A DNA stretch of 64,000 nt from an uncultured Lachnospiraceae bacterium. Lineage in GTDB: Bacteria > Bacillota > Clostridia > Lachnospirales > Lachnospiraceae. Each line of letters starts with the position of its first letter. The first letter of the stretch is position 1. Positions 55,583 to 62,989 of this stretch are shown here, in pieces. The position numbers and the translations under genes are program-made. Where the stretch lies: positions 94,985 to 158,984 of the forward strand of contig CACZJF010000002.1 of the NCBI GenBank assembly GCA_902781455.1, in the 5' to 3' direction. The notes beneath the pieces are model-generated. The model was given only the letters and a program-made list of their open reading frames with translations, did no database searches and was not told the origin of the DNA.

Positions 55583-55750
55583 ATGGAGAATCTTATTCTT
55601 CCGCTCAAGAGAGAACCGGATTTATTGGAGTTTCAAGATGGAAATCCGCTTTACATTTATAATCTCGGAGAGTGTTTCGTGGGTTATGTATTAACTGAAG
55701 CAGAGCTTCTGAGGCGAGAAGGAAAGGAAAGAAGAAACACAGATTTTTGA
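55583..55750 (+). CDS. Small hypothetical ORF after the HNH remnant
   Basis: Fifty-five codons (MENLILPLKREPDLLEFQDG at the start) form a clean small ORF after the HNH remnant, without a good ribosome site. The sequence does not match a family known to me. It may be a remnant of a phage gene. Confidence 0.35.
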   Translation: MENLILPLKREPDLLEFQDGNPLYIYNLGECFVGYVLTEAELLRREGKERRNTDF

Positions 55751-55881
55751 TTGAAAACATGATTGTTTTTGAAGATATGACCTTCCGAATCGGTATTTGA
55801 AAGAATCGGTTCGGGAGGTTTCTTTTTTTATAGAACCAATTTACGATGGATCTCAAGTCCATTTTATCCTTTGCAGATGAT

Positions 55882-56119
55882 AAATTTCTCCCTCCTCTGT
55901 AGATCAGTCATGCGCACCCATAGCGTTCCGTGAACTCTATACTCAGCTCATAAAAATTGAGGCAAAAATCGATTCTATACCCTTCGGCGTATATTTCCCC
56001 GAAGACAATGCTATGAGCGGAAATCGGTGCTGGTTTTATATTGTTAATCCATGGTAGGGAACAGTGACAGAATCGAGGTATATCGTTTGAATGAAATGGA
56101 AAACTCCAATGGGGATTAG
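55882..56119 (+). pseudogene. Frameshifted remnant of an unknown protein
   Basis: Without a start codon, one frame reads from about 55882 through FRELYTQLIKIEAKIDSI and PFGVYFPEDNAMSGNRCWFY to a stop at about 56055. The next frame continues with SDRIEVYRLNEMENSNGD and stops at 56117-56119 inside the loop of a strong terminator. The two look like pieces of one coding sequence with a frameshift. The protein family is unknown. Confidence 0.4.
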
Positions 56120-56140
56120 TTTACCCATTGGAGTCTTTTT
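56101..56140 (+). terminator. Terminator after the unknown remnant
   Basis: ACTCCAATGGG (56103-56113) pairs perfectly with CCCATTGGAGT (56124-56134), followed by CTTTTT. A strong structure such as this shows that a real gene once ended here. Confidence 0.85.
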
Positions 56141-56600
56141 GCATAGGATCAAAGTGCGATTTTATCCAGTGAGGAAACGCTGTGTCCGTATCATGTTTGA
56201 CATCCCGTAAAAAAGAGTTTACCAGTCAGCATCTGAGGGTTGCTGTTCGTCCGAAATCCGTTCCCTTCTTCGTTTGTAGCCTGCTCCCATACGATATCCC
56301 AGCTTGAAATTGTCGTAGAGCAGTTGAAGACGTTTCCATTGTGCCGACACTGGGGTTTCCATCATCCCGGAATCATGGTGTGATCCTGTCGATATATTCA
56401 CCTAACAACAAATGACTTGATTTCCTGCTCACAAGTAAGAATTCTCATTTCCAATGATCGGAAGAAATCACCAGATAGTCGAAGCGGTATATCTGACTGG
56501 TATCAAGAAAATCACGTTCTACAAGCTTCCATGGCAGTAGAGATGGCTAAATTGCTGGAATACGGCAGATCTTGGCTGGTATCTTCTTTCCTCTATGTGC
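56141..56600. other. Mostly gene-free degraded sequence
   Basis: This 460-base stretch has no gene I can support. It carries the 24-base repeat at 56148-56171 and a short minus-strand frame (56219-56401) without known features or a clear ribosome site. Confidence 0.5.
56147..56171 (+). repeat. Cassette-type repeat, copy 1
   Basis: ATCAAAGTGCGATTTTATCC and the next four bases (56148-56171) recur exactly at 58998-59021. The core GATCAAA-N4-GATTTTATC also recurs at 59862-59881 and, less exactly, at 57574-57592. Confidence 0.7.
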
Positions 56601-57137
56601 TTATTTCAGATACGGGTGCTTTTTCTTGCCCGGCTCCGGACCGCAGTACAATCCGTATGGATCGCAGATCCAGTAGGTCTTTCCCACTTTCACCCGAGCC
56701 CACTGGTGACAATATTTATTCTCATGCACATGCGAATACTTAATCCCGAGCATATTCAAACACAGACCAACCGTCCTTGTACAGCCTGCGCAGGAAGCAT
56801 ACCCCTTGACTAGGTAGCCGTAAGGATCGTTGTAGTGCTTCTTCTTCATCGAGTAGGTGACTTTTCCCGAATCAACCAGCTGCCTCAGACCGATCGCGAT
56901 GCCGACCAGCTGGTCTTCTTTCTTTTTCCCCAGCAGAGGTTTAACGATAGGTTTCGCCTTGTCATATGCTTTCTTGAGCTGCTTATTGCTCATATAACGC
57001 CGGAAATAAGTATACTTCGCCATCTTCTTCATTGGTACGAGCTTCGTTCTGGCGGCGTATGTCGTGCCAGAATACATAAGCACACAGAGTGTAAATACAA
57101 ACAGGAATCTTTTCAGTACAGATCTAGATGGCTTCAT
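56601..57137 (-). CDS. Secreted transglutaminase-like protein
   Basis: A 178-residue exported protein. A signal peptide (VLKRFLFVFTLCVLMYSG) ends near Ala28. A Cys-His-Asp triad of the transglutaminase/protease fold is visible: Cys116 or Cys119 in SCAGCTRTVGLCLNMLGI, His144 in CHQWARV and Asp159 in CDPYG. Such domains act as cysteine proteases or crosslinkers at the cell surface. ATG 57137 is chosen because AGGAGG is immediately followed by an earlier ATG that is too close to be used. The gene lies between copies of the cassette repeat. Confidence 0.8.
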   Translation of the reverse strand: MKPSRSVLKRFLFVFTLCVLMYSGTTYAARTKLVPMKKMAKYTYFRRYMSNKQLKKAYDKAKPIVKPLLGKKKEDQLVGIAIGLRQLVDSGKVTYSMKKKHYNDPYGYLVKGYASCAGCTRTVGLCLNMLGIKYSHVHENKYCHQWARVKVGKTYWICDPYGLYCGPEPGKKKHPYLK

Positions 57138-57355
57138 ATTCATCCTCCTTATTCTTCTGCCAGTCCTTCCTCTGGATCCGAGACCATATCAACAGTAACA
57201 GTCAGCAAAAACTGTATTTAGTATACACCATTTCCGGTTCTCCATCCTTCACATTCTTAATCGCTGGAAATATTCTTTTGAGTCTGAACCACCGATGTTC
57301 TTAAATAAGCCGATTGAAGTGATCTCTGCAGTGGAAGCAGTCAACGAGCCCAACT

Positions 57356-57495
57356 TCAAGCTGATATTTGTTGCATCTCAAGTGTCACGCTTTTCGGAGA
57401 CAACTTGACTTTGCATTTGCTGTAAACGGAATACAAGCCAGAAGAATCAGACCAAGAAGAAGAGTACGGCTGAGCATTATCAGTATTTTTCTCAT
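57356..57495 (-). pseudogene. Frameshifted remnant of a secreted BIG2-type protein
   Basis: Starting behind GGAGGT, the frame reads a signal peptide (KILIMLSRTLLLGLILLACI, then ANA) and soon ends. A one-base shift restores VKLSPKSVTLEM, the opening of a BIG2-like repeat as in the intact gene at 59082-59726. The remnant stops within about 15 residues. The first 120 bases upstream match the upstream region of that intact gene, so this looks like a truncated relative. Confidence 0.6.
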
Positions 57496-57518
57496 ATGTA
57501 CCTCCATTGTTTTGTAGA

Positions 57519-57637
57519 ATGTTGATAAAAGTATCGCGGTGAATATAGAAGAGAGCAAGGTCATAAGATGGGTGTTCAAAATCTGATTTTATTGGAAAGA
57601 TTTCAGAGGGTCTTTTCAGAGTGCTGATTGTAATTCT
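57519..57637 (+). repeat. Shared upstream repeat, copy A
   Basis: About 120 bases here match 59807-59908 with scattered substitutions, including the invariant block GAGAGCAAGGTCATAAGATG. It contains a minus-strand promoter whose -10 box has decayed to GATACT. Confidence 0.85.
57530..57558 (-). promoter_or_regulatory. Decayed promoter of the BIG2 remnant
   Basis: On the minus strand TTGCTC (plus 57553-57558) and GATACT (plus 57530-57535) are 17 bases apart. The intact counterpart at 59818-59846 reads TATACT, so the first base of the -10 box differs. Confidence 0.5.
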
Positions 57638-57876
57638 GCGAGATACTTGTAAAAGCTGGTCTTGGTAATCCCACACAGACGCCAGCATTGTTCGTTGGTC
57701 AACTTGCCGCCAAAGTGCTTGCTGTTTTTCAGAATGTATTCCTTGGCACGAATGCTCTTCTTCGTGGTTTTCTTCCTGCCGGGAACAGATCCGATTTGGC
57801 TTCCATTCTTGCGGGCAGTGACCAGTCCCTCTTTTGTTCTCTGCCGCAGATCCACCACTTCTTTTTGGCTGAAAGA
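57616..57876 (-). pseudogene. C-terminal fragment of a serine recombinase
   Basis: A fragment of 86 codons without a proper start, open from just after an upstream TGA. FSQKEVVDLRQRTKEGLVTARKNG resembles the end of the catalytic domain, and CWRLCGITKTSFYKYLAEL is the helix-turn-helix tail of a resolvase. The N-terminal catalytic half is absent. Another fragment of such an N-terminal half lies at 60391-60626 on the same strand, upstream in the direction of transcription. Confidence 0.65.
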
Positions 57877-57987
57877 TCATGTAGTGCGGAGACTGTGAGC
57901 TGTTGAGATGATGTGTGGTGGAATTGCAGCGTTATGAGAGGAAGATTAGAGAAAGGGACAAAACTAAACTATCATATTTATTCTTGC

Positions 57988-58016
57988 TTGTTCAAATAAG
58001 CTGATCGGAGTATACT
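57988..58016 (+). promoter_or_regulatory. Promoter of the 58062 gene
   Basis: TTGTTC (57988-57993) and TATACT (58011-58016) are spaced by 17 bases, 45 bases before the ATG. Confidence 0.6.
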
Positions 58017-58061
58017 GATATCATCGGCAGTAAATTTGTTACTAGATGAAGGGAGAATACT

Positions 58062-58751
58062 ATGAAGAGGATAGCCAAGATTACAGTAATCATGCTTCTT
58101 GTGTTTCTTATGTCTCCGCTTGCGGTATTCGCGGCGCCGAAGGGGTATAAGGAAGTTACGCTCACGAAGAAGAATTTCAGTAAGTATTTTGAAGTTGTGA
58201 AGATGAAGCACTATGATGAATTCGGGGACTACAATGGATACAGCTTTATTTTGAAAAGCAAGCTTCTTAAAAAGAAGTATTATTTATATGAAACAGATGA
58301 TTATGTAATAAAAACCACCACGAAAGAGAGGTATAAGTATAAACATAAAAAGAAGACATATAAGAACACATGGAAATTTAATTCAACCTCTAGTTGGGTA
58401 GGTAACTCTATAATGGCTCGTTATAGTGGTACATTAAAATACGACTATAAATATGCCAAATTAAAAAGCTTTAAAGTCAAAAAAGCAAAAGGTAAATTGG
58501 TATTTATCGAACCAAGCAATGTAAAAGGAATCAAAAGAATCTATGATGATGACGGGAAGTATGATGGTTCAATCATCATGTTGAAGTATCCGTACATAGA
58601 ATATCCCCAAAAATATCACACTTCATGTGAAACACATTGGGACGATGACAAGGATAAATACGTGGTCGATTACTACTATATGCACCTGAATGACCAAAAC
58701 ATATATTACAATGGCAAGAGTGGTGTGAAAGGCGAGACCATCGTCCGTTAA
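58062..58751 (+). CDS. Secreted Lys/Tyr-rich protein of unknown function
   Basis: A 229-residue exported protein with a signal peptide (VIMLLVFLMSPLAVFAA) and a mature part rich in Lys and Tyr. The pattern KEVTLTKKNFSKYFEVVKMK suggests a small beta-rich surface domain of unknown family. GAAGGGAG precedes the ATG, a promoter is upstream and a terminator lies at 58787. It is the only intact plus-strand gene between the repeats, and is AT-rich relative to the chromosome. Confidence 0.72.
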   Translation: MKRIAKITVIMLLVFLMSPLAVFAAPKGYKEVTLTKKNFSKYFEVVKMKHYDEFGDYNGYSFILKSKLLKKKYYLYETDDYVIKTTTKERYKYKHKKKTYKNTWKFNSTSSWVGNSIMARYSGTLKYDYKYAKLKSFKVKKAKGKLVFIEPSNVKGIKRIYDDDGKYDGSIIMLKYPYIEYPQKYHTSCETHWDDDKDKYVVDYYYMHLNDQNIYYNGKSGVKGETIVR

Positions 58752-58786
58752 CGTGTAACTCACAGCCAAAACAGCAAAACGATCTC

Positions 58787-58817
58787 AACGGTATCAGGGA
58801 AACCCGATGCCGTTTTT
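58787..58817 (+). terminator. Terminator of the secreted Lys/Tyr-rich gene
   Basis: ACGGTATCAGGG pairs with CCCGATGCCGT (one bulge, one G-T pair) across AAA, then a T-run. It lies about 36 bases after the stop. Confidence 0.75.
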
Positions 58818-58880
58818 ATTGCAATCTCCAATCCGTCAATCACCAAAACTGCGTGAGATTGCCTCTGGTTAACTTGCTGA

Positions 58881-58912
58881 GGTACCGTCAATAGTCGGTA
58901 CCGTCAATAGTC
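58881..58912 (+). repeat. Tandem 16-base repeat
   Basis: GGTACCGTCAATAGTC occurs twice in a row without mismatch. Confidence 0.9.
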
Positions 58913-58996
58913 TTGCGCAAATCTGCTGATATCAGAACAAACAGCGGACAGCCCTCGATGCTTGAGATCTGTCCGTTGTTTATTGTATGGCATGTA

Positions 58997-59021
58997 AATC
59001 AAAGTGCGATTTTATCCAGTG
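58997..59021 (+). repeat. Cassette-type repeat, copy 2
   Basis: An exact 24-base match (58998-59021) to 56148-56171, in the same orientation and 2850 bases away. Confidence 0.85.
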
Positions 59022-59081
59022 CGGAAAAGTCTTCGGTGATCTAATCATCTTTTCCATTTAACAAAGTTAGCTTTCATATTA

Positions 59082-59726
59082 TTACCATCCAACAACATAA
59101 TCGAATTCATCATCGGTCAGTTTTGTCAGATCTATAAAGCGCATGCTGGGGAAATCCTTCTTCTTTAGTGTCATGGTCAATGTATGTACGTTGCCGGAGT
59201 CGACAAAAAAAGAAGTAGTTAAATAGACATATTCATTGAAAAAGGCAGTACCGTTTTTGAACATTTTCAGACTAATATCACTCACTACGATATATCCGTC
59301 CAATGGTTGAAACTTAATTGTCGCGACCAAAGTATTTGGAGAAGTATATTGTAATTTGTATATCTTAATCGCAACTGTTACGCCATTTAAAAGTGGATCA
59401 GCGTAGGAATCATCCTTGCTGATATAAACATTTGCCTTAACCGTTATGTTGCATTTGAATGTTTTTCTTCCAACCTTGGCTTTGATAGTAGCTTTTCCAA
59501 TCTTCTTCGCGGTAATCACGCCTTTGCTGCTGACAGAAGCTACAGATTTTTTAGTTGAAGACCACTTTACCTTGCCAGACGCCTTTTTTATCTTTAGCTT
59601 CAAGGTTTGACCGACAACCAAGGTTGCCTTTTTTTGACTGATTTTAGCCGCGTTTGCAGGAAGTGTGAACAGTGTCATAATCAGTGTCATTACAATTAGT
59701 GCCAGGGTGATTCGCTTCTTGTTCAT
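59082..59726 (-). CDS. Secreted protein with a BIG2 domain
   Basis: A 214-residue exported protein. ATG 59726 follows AGGAGGAAAAGACT, and the long frame upstream is rejected because it lacks a ribosome site and reads through the conserved upstream repeat. A signal peptide (LALIVMTLIMTLFTLPANA) precedes a BIG2-type Ig-like domain at about residues 27-100 (KKATLVVGQTLKLKIKK, then SKGVITAKKIGKATI). The rest, about 115 residues, is beta-rich and unnamed. BIG2 domains mediate surface attachment. Upstream lies the shared promoter repeat. Confidence 0.8.
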   Translation of the reverse strand: MNKKRITLALIVMTLIMTLFTLPANAAKISQKKATLVVGQTLKLKIKKASGKVKWSSTKKSVASVSSKGVITAKKIGKATIKAKVGRKTFKCNITVKANVYISKDDSYADPLLNGVTVAIKIYKLQYTSPNTLVATIKFQPLDGYIVVSDISLKMFKNGTAFFNEYVYLTTSFFVDSGNVHTLTMTLKKKDFPSMRFIDLTKLTDDEFDYVVGW

Positions 59727-59806
59727 AGTCTTTTCCTCCTTTACAGGCTGTTCAAAGATAATAGATGACAGTATCCTTCTTGTGTGCACCTCCATTCTTT
59801 TGTTGG

Positions 59807-59908
59807 TTGTTGATAAAAGTATAGCGGTGAACATAGAAGAGAGCAAGGTCATAAGATGGGAGATCAAAACCTGATTTTATCGGAAGGATTTCAGAGCACT
59901 GATTGCAA
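59807..59908 (+). repeat. Shared upstream repeat, copy B
   Basis: The counterpart of 57519-57637. It contains a consensus minus-strand promoter and ends in the GATCAAA-N4-GATTTTATC core (59862-59881). Confidence 0.85.
59818..59846 (-). promoter_or_regulatory. Promoter of the BIG2 gene within the shared repeat
   Basis: On the minus strand TTGCTC (plus 59841-59846) and TATACT (plus 59818-59823) are 17 bases apart, about 90 bases before the start codon at 59726. Confidence 0.65.
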
Positions 59909-59964
59909 TTTCTATGCTAAGGCACAAACCCTTGGCTATATACGAAAATCGTTTTCAGAGAGAG

Positions 59965-59994
59965 AATTAAGCCTGCCATTCTACATGACAGGCT
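59965..59994 (-). terminator. Probable terminator after the exported-protein remnant
   Basis: On the minus strand AGCCTGTC and GGCAGGCT form a stem with a 9-base loop, followed by a loose T-rich stretch (TTAATTCTCTCT). It lies 40 bases past the stop of the remnant at 60034. Confidence 0.45.
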
Positions 59995-60033
59995 CTGTTA
60001 GTCTTATAAAGTAAAACTATTCTGTTGATTCTC

Positions 60034-60399
60034 TTACTTCTTCCGTCTACCGGTAAAGTAGATTTCAACATGATCAAATGGATCATATGTGTTGCACTGT
60101 TCACTAAGAGTAGCACCGGGCTTTATTTCACCATCATCATCTGTAACATACGCACTAGAAACATCGGTTATGTTGTTTTCAGCATCGAAGAACAAAACAT
60201 AAGCCTCAACGTAATCAGCGGCGGTATCACCATTATTCGTGACAGTAACAACGACATTGCTTTCATTTATGCTTGCCTGTGCAGAAAGATCACTTATGAC
60301 TGGAGCATAGTAGCTGTCCGTTTTATAGGAGAGCTTGTAATCAATATGATCAAAATCGCTGCCAATATTTGAGAAATAGAAATATCCAATAGGCGATCC
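60034..60399 (-). pseudogene. 5'-truncated exported-protein remnant (FxLYD-like)
   Basis: About 120 codons without a start. They read GYFYFSNIGSDFDHIDYKLSY, then NESNVVVTVTNNGDTAADYVEAYVLFF-like beta strands and a C-terminus EIYFTGRRKK at 60036. The pattern of a bare VTVTNNGD strand followed by YVLFFDAENN and LKPG-like IKPGATLS resembles FxLYD-type extracellular domains. It is easy to miss because it has no start codon. The 5' end runs into the serine recombinase fragment. Confidence 0.55.
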
Positions 60400-60626
60400 A
60401 TCTTGGTCACAATCAGCTTATCGCCAGGAGAGATCATAGACAGAAGTGATATGAGTTGAGGCCGATCTTTGACTGTGCCAGTGAACGCTTCCTTAAAGAT
60501 AATTTCTGCGCCGGCTTCACGGAGAGTACCTTCTTGGGCTTCAAGGCTGTTGCCTTCAGTCGCTTGCTGACGAGAGCTTACACGAGCGTAGCCGTATATT
60601 TTGGGTTTGCTGTTTTCTTTTTCCAA
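60391..60626 (-). pseudogene. N-terminal fragment of a serine recombinase
   Basis: Starting at TTG 60626 behind a GGGGGG-type site, the frame reads KIYGYARVSSRQQATEGNSL, EAQEGTLREAGAEIIFKEAF, TGTVKDRPQLISLLSMIS and GDKLIVTKMDR, the N-terminal half of a resolvase catalytic domain including the nucleophile Ser in ARVSS. After VTKMDR the family sequence stops and unrelated sequence begins, so it is broken at about base 60391. The break shares a few bases with the exported-protein remnant, suggesting a recombination junction. Confidence 0.75.
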
Positions 60627-60810
60627 ATGAAATCCCCCCTTTATTTGGTAATCGTTTTGACCATAAGTTTTGTGAACACGGTTCTTCCGATAGAATCGCT
60701 GTAGATTTGGTGTTTACGAAATTCATAAGTTATGATTACGGAGCTGCTTGGCTATGATTCGCTCATACGGACGGAAGAGCGGTGATTCTCAGGACACAGT
60801 GATTGCCTGG

Positions 60811-61356
60811 CTAATCCTCCCATTCGTATGTCAGAACCGCACAGTTCTTAACGCCGAACCTGGCATATTCGCGGTTGGACATGGGTCTGAAATAGGATTC
60901 AACAACTCGTGCGATACCATTGTGTGCCACCAGCAGATATGTTTTTCGTTCCGGATCTGCCTTGATCTCATCAATCAGGTTATAAATACGCTGTGCAAGA
61001 TGAAGCATGGATTCTCCGCTTCCAAAGCGGTCAGCAAAGTTTTCTTTCGCGAGCTGGAATTCTTTCCCATCCCTTGCAGTTGACTCATATCTTCCGAAGT
61101 TCTGTTCTGTGAGACGAGCATCCAGGCGCATCGGTTTTTTGGTTACTTCTGAGATATGACGGGCGGTTTCCGATGCACGGATCAGAGGGGAGCTGATGAT
61201 CTCATCGAACAAAATTCCGGCTTTCAGAATCTCCTTGCCAGTAAGGATCGCCTGTTCATGTCCAAGAGGTGTCAGCGCGATGTCGGTCGCTCCGCATATT
61301 TTGTTTTCCACATTCCAGAATGTCTGTCCGTGCCGGACGAAATACAGCTTTCCCAT
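60811..61356 (-). CDS. Histidine phosphatase family protein (phosphoglycerate-mutase-like)
   Basis: A 181-residue protein of the histidine phosphatase superfamily. The catalytic motif RHGQTFWN begins at about residue 8, SSPLIRASETARHI is the second region and LLVAHNGIARVVESYF holds the second His. It removes phosphates from small molecules or proteins; the substrate is not known. ATG 61356 is chosen because GGAGGG is just upstream, while the frame before it has no such site. It lies outside the island. Confidence 0.9.
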   Translation of the reverse strand: MGKLYFVRHGQTFWNVENKICGATDIALTPLGHEQAILTGKEILKAGILFDEIISSPLIRASETARHISEVTKKPMRLDARLTEQNFGRYESTARDGKEFQLAKENFADRFGSGESMLHLAQRIYNLIDEIKADPERKTYLLVAHNGIARVVESYFRPMSNREYARFGVKNCAVLTYEWED

Positions 61357-61611
61357 TTCTCCCTCCGTGTGCTCCATTCTGTCAGACTGGTTTTCAGAAT
61401 CAGTATAACACGTCAGGAGATGAGGCTGCCAGGTCGCAGGCACGATGATTTGCACACCCTGTCTTTTGAAAAAACAATGTGTTATACTGTTGAGAGTGAG
61501 GTTTCTGGAGAAAAGATCCGGCAATCATGTGGACGAGGAACTTTACAAGGTCATATCTGAAGCAGAGAAAACCGGGGAAGTCTTTGAGAAAAAAGAAAAG
61601 GGAGAACTGCT

Positions 61612-62502
61612 ATGAAAAAGATGATTTTGAACGGGCTGTTAATATCGATGGCGGCATGCCTTACCGTGATGCCTGTGTCTGCTTCGACGCAGGAGAATGT
61701 CACAGAAGCGGATGCCGGTATGGATCCGGAAGAAACCGGAAGTGATGACGTTGAGGAAAGGATCTATCAGGTTGCCCTTCTTCAGTCTCTGGTGCAGGGC
61801 TACTACGACGGAATTATCACTGTGGGAGAATTGAAAGAACATGGTGATACAGGTATCGGAACGTTCGAAGGAGTCAACGGGGAAATGATCGTGCTGGACG
61901 GTGTTGTGTACCAGGCTCTCGCGGACGGAAGCATTGCTGTACCGTCTGATGAGGAGACAGTCCCGTTTTCCAATGTGACTTTCTTTGATGCCGATGAGAG
62001 CCTTGAATTGTCCGGTGTTTCCGATATGGCCGGGCTTCAGTCGAAACTGAATACTGTGGTAGAGGAAAAGGGAAGCAATCTGTTTTATGTAGTCAGGATT
62101 GACGGAACGTTTTCAGATCTTAAAGTGCGAAGCGAATATAAACAGGAGAAACCCTACAGGATGCTGGATGAGGCTCTGGCCAGCGACCAGACAGAATTTG
62201 ATTATGAGAATGCGGAAGGAACACTCGTTGGGCTTTACTGCCCTGATTATATGGGCGGACTGAACAATGCCGGCTGGCACCTTCACTATATCTCCGCTGA
62301 TCTGACCCGCGGCGGTCACGTCCTGCAGGTTCGTATCGATGAGGCAACTGCCCTGATCGACGTAACAGACGGTTTTGAGATGGTGCTTCCGGAGGCAGAA
62401 GATTTTCAGGAAATGGATCTGGCAAAGAACGTGGATGAGGCACTTCACAAGGCAGAAACAGCGGTCACATCAGAAACAGAGGAAGAAGCGGAAACAGAAT
62501 AG
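61612..62502 (+). CDS. alsD: Secreted alpha-acetolactate decarboxylase
   Basis: A 296-residue enzyme that converts acetolactate to acetoin. The family marks are GEMIVLDGVVYQAL, and the zinc-ligand region WHLHYISADLTRGGHVLQ with its three His residues. Unlike the usual cytoplasmic forms, this one has a signal peptide (LNGLLISMAACLTVMPVSAS), as in a few bacilli that secrete it. The C-terminal 30 residues are acidic. TATACT at 61483 is the likely -10 region. No acetolactate synthase gene is in the window. Confidence 0.88.
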   Translation: MKKMILNGLLISMAACLTVMPVSASTQENVTEADAGMDPEETGSDDVEERIYQVALLQSLVQGYYDGIITVGELKEHGDTGIGTFEGVNGEMIVLDGVVYQALADGSIAVPSDEETVPFSNVTFFDADESLELSGVSDMAGLQSKLNTVVEEKGSNLFYVVRIDGTFSDLKVRSEYKQEKPYRMLDEALASDQTEFDYENAEGTLVGLYCPDYMGGLNNAGWHLHYISADLTRGGHVLQVRIDEATALIDVTDGFEMVLPEAEDFQEMDLAKNVDEALHKAETAVTSETEEEAETE

Positions 62503-62648
62503 GCCGCAACAGCCGTGAACAGGTAAAGAAGGAGAAATGAATCATGCGATATTCAGACGTGCTATGGCGATTATACGGAGTTTCATGCTTGTGACAGGCT
62601 TTCCCATACACGGAACACAGAGTACCTGAGAGCCAATATGATATCATG

Positions 62649-62677
62649 AAAAAGAGGAGCCGGCTTAGTCCGGCTCC
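62649..62677 (-). terminator. Minus-strand terminator of the 21-codon gene
   Basis: GGAGCCGG (plus 62656-62663) pairs perfectly with CCGGCTCC (62670-62677) across CTTAGT. On the minus strand it is followed by TCTTTTTC, so it points to a transcript arriving from the right, not to alsD. Confidence 0.85.
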
Positions 62678-62724
62678 AGATTACTGTATGAACAATGGTG
62701 TTATCTTCTCCGAAAACGTGCCGC

Positions 62725-62790
62725 TCAGTTCTTGAAGCTCTCGTAATATTCTTCCAACGCGTGCTCGATCATCATAAAGAATGTCTTCAT
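62725..62790 (-). CDS. Hidden small protein gene, 21 codons
   Basis: The peptide is MKTFFMMIEHALEEYYESFK plus a final Asn. A strong AAAGGAG site lies 6 bases before the ATG, a TTTACA/TACTCT promoter lies about 110 bases upstream on the same strand, and a clean terminator follows the stop. It is divergent from the LysR regulator. Its amphipathic, acidic helix has no relative that I recall. Coding is inferred from the complete set of signals; conservation was not tested. Confidence 0.6.
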   Translation of the reverse strand: MKTFFMMIEHALEEYYESFKN

Positions 62791-62896
62791 AGCCTGCTCC
62801 TTTCCTGATCCGGCCAGACTCCGGGTCCTGGTCATGTGAGAACCTTTCCGTCCCTCTGTTGATGGGGTTTTCAGGTCTCTGTCCTTTGTTGTTTAC

Positions 62897-62925
62897 AGAG
62901 TAGCACTTTGCCGTGCTGGTGTAAA
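62897..62925 (-). promoter_or_regulatory. Promoter of the 21-codon gene
   Basis: On the minus strand TTTACA (plus 62920-62925) and TACTCT (plus 62897-62902) are 17 bases apart. It overlaps the plus-strand lysR promoter, with GCAC/GTGC symmetry between them, so one bound regulator could control both. Confidence 0.55.
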
Positions 62926-62936
62926 ATACATATAAT
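62908..62936 (+). promoter_or_regulatory. Promoter of the LysR gene
   Basis: TTGCCG (62908-62913) and a perfect TATAAT (62931-62936) are 17 bases apart, 54 bases before the ATG at 62990. Confidence 0.78.
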
Positions 62937-62989
62937 AGTGGTATTAAGATACCTTTCAAGTATATCAAAGAGGCAGAGAGGAACAGAAG

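Larger units (their letters stand above)
58752..59081. other. Gene-free stretch with repeats
   Basis: It holds the terminator at 58787, two tandem 16-base copies of GGTACCGTCAATAGTC (58881-58896 and 58897-58912), a 12-bp hairpin (58940-58951 with 58969-58980), and copy 2 of the cassette repeat (58998-59021). No gene is seen. Confidence 0.7.

Noticed and set aside
56219-56401. A 60-codon minus-strand ORF between the terminator and the transglutaminase-like gene
   Set aside because: It has no clear ribosome site or known motif and lies in degraded sequence. It could be a fragment but cannot be supported.
62536-62632. Small plus-strand peptide after alsD (ATG at 62536 or 62544 behind AAGGAG)
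   Set aside because: Spacing favours a 16-codon peptide, while the longer 31-codon frame is too close to the ribosome site. There is no terminator in that direction and no recognisable sequence, so the evidence is too weak.
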